Assembly: GCA_047629975.1 (NCBI GenBank) | Contig: JBLHUT010000131.1 | Coordinates: 1-9,716, forward strand | Direction of reading: 5' to 3' | DNA: 9,716 nt | DNA from: JBLHUT01 sp047629975 | GTDB taxonomy: Bacteria; Pseudomonadota; Alphaproteobacteria; Rhodobacterales; Rhodobacteraceae | In this document: positions 6,932-9,716 of the stretch, in pieces | Layout: the number at the start of each line of letters is the position of its first letter | How positions within the stretch are numbered: position 1 is the stretch's first letter | Made by a program: the position numbers and the translations under genes | The notes under the pieces: generated by a model | What the model saw: only the letters and a program-made list of their open reading frames with translations | Database searches by the model: none | What the model was told of the DNA's origin: nothing

Positions 6932-8181
6932 TCGAGGTTTTAGGACAGGTTTACGCATTTGACGACCCGCGCGTGATGTTGGCTGGTGGGGCGGGGTTCC
7001 TCGGGTTTTGCGTGCTGGTTGTTCTGATCGTGACGATGCGCAGGGCAGGGCGTTCTGCGGTATTGGTCGAAAGCATGGCCGCACAAGTGGGAGGGCTGAG
7101 CCAGTCGGTTGTGATCCTCGGGCAGGGGCAGGATCAACTTACTGGACGATTGATTGGCGTGTCCGAAGCTCAATTGGGCGCAAATGCGCTGACCGAGGCG
7201 CGGTTCGCCGAGATGCAACAGCAGATGGCGGATCGTTTGCACGACAATGCCATGCGATCGGCACGCGCCGTAGCACAGATGCAGGAGCGGCTCAACGAGA
7301 CGCTGCTGGGCAGCAGCACCCGAACCACCAAATCCCTCACCCAGTTGCAAGAACGTCTGGCGACCATCGACAGGGCACAGGACAATATTACCAAACTGTC
7401 GGGCGAGGTTCTGTCGCTTCAGGATATTCTGTCGAACAAGCAGACCCGCGGGGCGTTTGGCGAGATCCAGTTGAACGACATCGTCTCAAAGGCGCTTCCC
7501 GCGGGCAGTTTCACGATGCAGGCCACGTTGTCGAATGGCAGGCGTGCCGATTGTCTGATTGATTTGCCCAATCCGCCCGGCCCGATTGTCATCGACAGCA
7601 AGTTCCCGCTTGAAGCTTATGAGGCCTTGCGTGCGGCAAAAGACGAGCGCGCTGTGGCAGACGCGACACGGGCCATGCGCACGGCGGTGCGCAAGCACAT
7701 CAAGGACATTGCGGAGCGCTATATCATCGAGGGAGAAACCGCTGACGGAGCATTGATGTTTTTGCCCTCAGAGGCGGTTTATGCCGAATTGCACGGCAAT
7801 TTCCCCGATGTGGTGCGCGAAGGGTTCGACGCACGGGTCTGGATCGTGTCGCCGACGACCTGCATGGCGACGTTGAACACGATGCGTGCGATCCTGAAGG
7901 ACGCGCGGATGCGCGAGCAAGCGGGCGCCATCCGCAAGACCTTGCGATTGCTCCACCGGGATGTGGAGATGGTGGTGGAGCGCGTCGGCAAGCTGGATGT
8001 TCATTTTGCGCAGGCCCGCGCCGATCTTGACGGTATCGGCACAGCGGCCGAGCGGGCCGGAAAACGCGCGGCCCGTCTGGATGCCTTTGATTTCGAAGAA
8101 CTGGAGGCCGATGCCTCGAATGAACCAAGCGGTGACGGGGCTGCACATCCGACCCCGATCAGAGGGGCGGCCCCCCTTTGA
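6928..8181 (+). CDS. rmuC: DNA recombination protein RmuC
   Basis: RmuC is known in E. coli as limiting inversions between short inverted repeats. A nuclease-like fold has been proposed for the family, but its biochemical activity is not well settled. The protein has 417 residues. One N-terminal membrane segment lies at about 16-36, followed by Arg-Arg, so the rest is probably cytoplasmic. A long coiled-coil-like, Gln/Ala/Arg-rich region covers about 45-165. The RmuC domain follows: TRGAFGEIQLNDIV at about 173-186, PIVIDSKFPLEAYEAL, HIKDIAERYIIEGETADGALMFLPSEAVYAEL from about 257, and VWIVSPTTCMATLNTMRAILKDARM from about 305. ATG 6928 overlaps the mutL stop (ATGA). In-frame upstream ATGs lie inside mutL and would destroy the N-terminal membrane segment. 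No strong Shine-Dalgarno is visible, consistent with coupling to mutL. Sharing a transcript with mutL and rarA suggests a common genome-maintenance role. Confidence 0.95.
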   Translation: MIEVLGQVYAFDDPRVMLAGGAGFLGFCVLVVLIVTMRRAGRSAVLVESMAAQVGGLSQSVVILGQGQDQLTGRLIGVSEAQLGANALTEARFAEMQQQMADRLHDNAMRSARAVAQMQERLNETLLGSSTRTTKSLTQLQERLATIDRAQDNITKLSGEVLSLQDILSNKQTRGAFGEIQLNDIVSKALPAGSFTMQATLSNGRRADCLIDLPNPPGPIVIDSKFPLEAYEALRAAKDERAVADATRAMRTAVRKHIKDIAERYIIEGETADGALMFLPSEAVYAELHGNFPDVVREGFDARVWIVSPTTCMATLNTMRAILKDARMREQAGAIRKTLRLLHRDVEMVVERVGKLDVHFAQARADLDGIGTAAERAGKRAARLDAFDFEELEADASNEPSGDGAAHPTPIRGAAPL

Positions 8182-8221
8182 GCCCGTTCCCTTGTGGTCA
8201 CCGAGCGGGTAGTGTGAGCGG

Positions 8222-9547
8222 ATGACAGACTTGTTTGCCACCGGAACTGCCCCCGATCCTGCGCCCTCATCCACCGGCGTGCCGCGCCCTTTGGCAGACC
8301 GGCTTCGACCCAAAACGCTTGATGAGGTGATTGGCCAGCAGCATCTGCTTGGTCCCGACGGGCCGCTTGGTGCGATGCTTGGCGGAAACGGGTTGTCATC
8401 TTTGATCCTTTGGGGGCCACCGGGGGTTGGTAAAACGACGATTGCGCGGTTATTGGCCGATGAAACCGACCTGCATTTTGTGCAGATCAGCGCAATTTTC
8501 ACCGGCATGCCCGATCTGCGCAAGGTGTTCGAGGCCGCGCGGATACGGCGTGGCAACGGGCGCGGTACGCTTTTGTTCGTTGACGAGATCCATCGTTTCA
8601 ACAAGGCGCAGCAGGACGGGTTTTTGCCGCACATGGAAGACGGCACGATCCTGTTGGTCGGAGCCACCACCGAGAACCCTTCGTTCGAATTGAATGCGGC
8701 TGTTTTGAGCCGTGCCCAAGTGTTGGTGCTGGAGCGGCTGGACCCCGAAGCGCTGGCCCTTTTGACTGCAAGAGCCGAGGTGGAACTGGGTGCGGCGCTG
8801 CCTTTGACCAAAGATGCGATGGCGGCGATGATCGAGATGGCCGACGGCGACGGGCGCGCCTTTTTGAACCTGATCGAGCAGGTGCAAGGCTGGCGTGGGG
8901 CAGCTCTGATGGACCGCGCCGATCTGTCAAAGCGGCTGACGCGGCGGGCGGCCCAATACGACAAATCGGGTGATCAACATTATAACCTTATTTCTGCGCT
9001 GCATAAATCGGTGCGCGGGTCGGACCCTGATGCGGCGCTTTACTGGTTTGCGCGCATGTTGACCGGTGGCGAAGACCCGCGGTTTCTGGCGCGGCGCATT
9101 ACCCGCATGGCGGTCGAGGACATCGGGTTGGCTGATCCGCAAGCGCAGGCGGTGTGCCTACAGGCATGGGAGACCTATGAACGGCTTGGATCGCCCGAGG
9201 GTGAGTTGGCGCTGGCACAGGCGGTGACGTATCTTGCGCTGGCCCCGAAATCGAACGCGGGTTATGTTGCCTTTAAGGCAGCAATGAAGGCTGCTGCGAA
9301 AACCGGATCAGAGCCACCACCCAAGCATATCCTGAACGCGCCGACCGGATTGATGGCCGAGCAAGGCTACGGTGAAGGCTATGCATACGATCACGATGCC
9401 GAGGATGGATTTTCGGGACAGGACTATTTTCCGTCGTCCATGACGCGGCCTAATTTCTATGTGCCGGTTGATCGGGGCTTTGAGCGGGAATTGAAAAAGC
9501 GTACGGCGTACTTTGCCAAGCTGCGGACGAAACGGCACAGCGGTTGA
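8222..9547 (+). CDS. rarA: Replication-associated recombination protein RarA (MgsA/WRNIP1 family AAA+ ATPase)
   Basis: RarA is a clamp-loader-like AAA+ ATPase that acts at stalled forks and gaps together with SSB and single-stranded or forked DNA. The protein has 441 residues, normal for the family. Seen: PLADRLRPKTLDEVIGQQHL near residue 21-40, Walker A GPPGVGKT at 65-72, SAIFTGMPDLRKVFE, Walker B LLFVDEIHRFNK with D121 and E122, and sensor-1 region GATTENPSFELN from 147. The C-terminal tetramerisation part carries DQHYNLISALHKSVRGSDPDAALYW, RRITRMAVEDIGLADP and GYGEGYAYDHD, then ends near YFAKL. ATG 8222 is the only good start because TAG at 8210-8212 closes the frame upstream. The ribosome-binding site is weak (GTGAGCGG). 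It follows rmuC by 40 bp on the same strand and precedes crcB by about 34 bp. The frame is intact. Confidence 0.96.
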   Translation: MTDLFATGTAPDPAPSSTGVPRPLADRLRPKTLDEVIGQQHLLGPDGPLGAMLGGNGLSSLILWGPPGVGKTTIARLLADETDLHFVQISAIFTGMPDLRKVFEAARIRRGNGRGTLLFVDEIHRFNKAQQDGFLPHMEDGTILLVGATTENPSFELNAAVLSRAQVLVLERLDPEALALLTARAEVELGAALPLTKDAMAAMIEMADGDGRAFLNLIEQVQGWRGAALMDRADLSKRLTRRAAQYDKSGDQHYNLISALHKSVRGSDPDAALYWFARMLTGGEDPRFLARRITRMAVEDIGLADPQAQAVCLQAWETYERLGSPEGELALAQAVTYLALAPKSNAGYVAFKAAMKAAAKTGSEPPPKHILNAPTGLMAEQGYGEGYAYDHDAEDGFSGQDYFPSSMTRPNFYVPVDRGFERELKKRTAYFAKLRTKRHSG

Positions 9548-9572
9548 CAAGGCCGGTGTTGCACAACACTAG
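9544..9572 (+). promoter_or_regulatory. Possible crcB promoter with internal palindrome
   Basis: A perfect TTGACA (9544-9549) overlaps the rarA stop codon. The spacer carries GTGTTG-CA-CAACAC (9556-9569), an inverted repeat with perfect 6-bp arms. The -10 position near 9567-9572 reads CACTAG, a poor match, so this may be only a chance -35. If it is real, transcription would begin almost at the crcB ATG, and the palindrome could act as an operator. It does not have the features of a fluoride riboswitch. Confidence 0.25.
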
Positions 9573-9581
9573 AGGCGCATG

Positions 9582-9716
9582 ATGATCCTGTTTGTGGCCT
9601 TTGGCGGCGCGCTTGGCGCGGTGATGCGATATCTTACGTTGGTGTCGGTACCTTTTCCTTATGGCACGATGATGGTGAATGTTGCCGGCTCTTTCCTGAT
9701 GGGGTTGGCGTATGTG
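9582..9716 (+). CDS. crcB: Fluoride channel CrcB/FluC (partial, N-terminal 45 residues)
   Basis: CrcB (FluC/Fluc) is a small inner-membrane channel that works as an antiparallel dimer and exports fluoride. The window holds 45 codons of a family that usually has about 110-130 residues. Seen: the first membrane helix with the GGALGAVMRYL motif (residues 8-18), then PYGTMMVNVAGSFLMGLAYV (26-45), which contains the conserved Gly-Thr and the helix-2 N-x-x-G-S-F-x-x-G segment with N33. ATG 9582 is chosen because AGAGG (9571-9575) is 6 nt away. ATG 9579, only 3 nt away, is the alternative and adds one Met. It lies 34 bp after rarA on the same strand and may be part of the same transcript. The remainder is beyond the right edge. 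Confidence 0.92.
   Translation, partial: MILFVAFGGALGAVMRYLTLVSVPFPYGTMMVNVAGSFLMGLAYV

Noticed and set aside
8163..8177. AGGGG/CCCCT hairpin over the rmuC stop codon as a terminator
   Set aside because: The stem is 5 bp and no T-run follows, only TTTG, and rarA follows closely in the same direction.
8186..8200. GTTC-N7-GTCA before rarA as a LexA box
   Set aside because: It matches only 6 of 8 conserved bases, a level expected many times by chance in 10 kb.
7768..8964. 398-codon open frame on the minus strand across the rmuC-rarA junction
   Set aside because: It lies antisense to two clearly recognised genes. Its translation is rich in Ser/Arg/Pro with no family motif, as expected for an antisense shadow in GC-rich coding DNA.
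9548..9581. Fluoride riboswitch ahead of crcB
   Set aside because: The gap is only about 34 bp and lacks the conserved GGNGAUGG and CUGAUG-type elements, so it is too short for that aptamer.

Overview
The window looks like ordinary chromosomal DNA of an alphaproteobacterium, most likely the Roseobacter/Rhodobacterales group. The basis is GC-rich coding sequence with strong G/C third positions, an endonuclease-type MutL, an alphaproteobacterial-style DnaE2, and a near-consensus GAAC-N7-GAAC LexA-type site. The taxon is inferred from protein style, not from a marker gene. I see no transposase, integrase, CRISPR array, tRNA or rRNA.

Layout. Positions 1-917 hold the first two thirds of leuC on the minus strand (leucine biosynthesis). 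A roughly 310-bp divergent spacer follows. Everything after it reads on the plus strand: an exported SOUL-family putative heme-binding protein (1228-1845), error-prone DNA polymerase dnaE2 (1961-4864), mutL (5051-6931), rmuC (6928-8181), rarA (8222-9547), and the first 45 codons of the fluoride channel gene crcB (9582 to the window edge).

How the genes work together. Four consecutive genes act on damaged or mispaired DNA and on stalled forks: DnaE2 (translesion synthesis), MutL (mismatch-repair nicking), RmuC (limits rearrangements) and RarA (fork-associated AAA+ ATPase). mutL and rmuC overlap by 4 bp (ATGA) and rarA follows after 40 bp, so mutL-rmuC-rarA is probably one transcript. dnaE2 has its own candidate SOS promoter, and 186 bp carrying a strong hairpin separate it from mutL.

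What stands out. No wholly new system is apparent. The most notable locus is dnaE2. It lacks the usual imuA-imuB neighbours, and its protein stops at the boundary before the C-terminal OB-fold domain, with no remnant of that domain downstream. Its PHP metal ligands are replaced. Its longest-ORF start (GTG 1895) lies inside the candidate LexA box, so translation more likely starts at ATG 1961. Smaller items are an uncharacterised spacer between leuC and the SOUL gene, a 5+5-bp inverted repeat before the SOUL gene, and a consensus -35 hexamer plus palindrome at the rarA-crcB junction.
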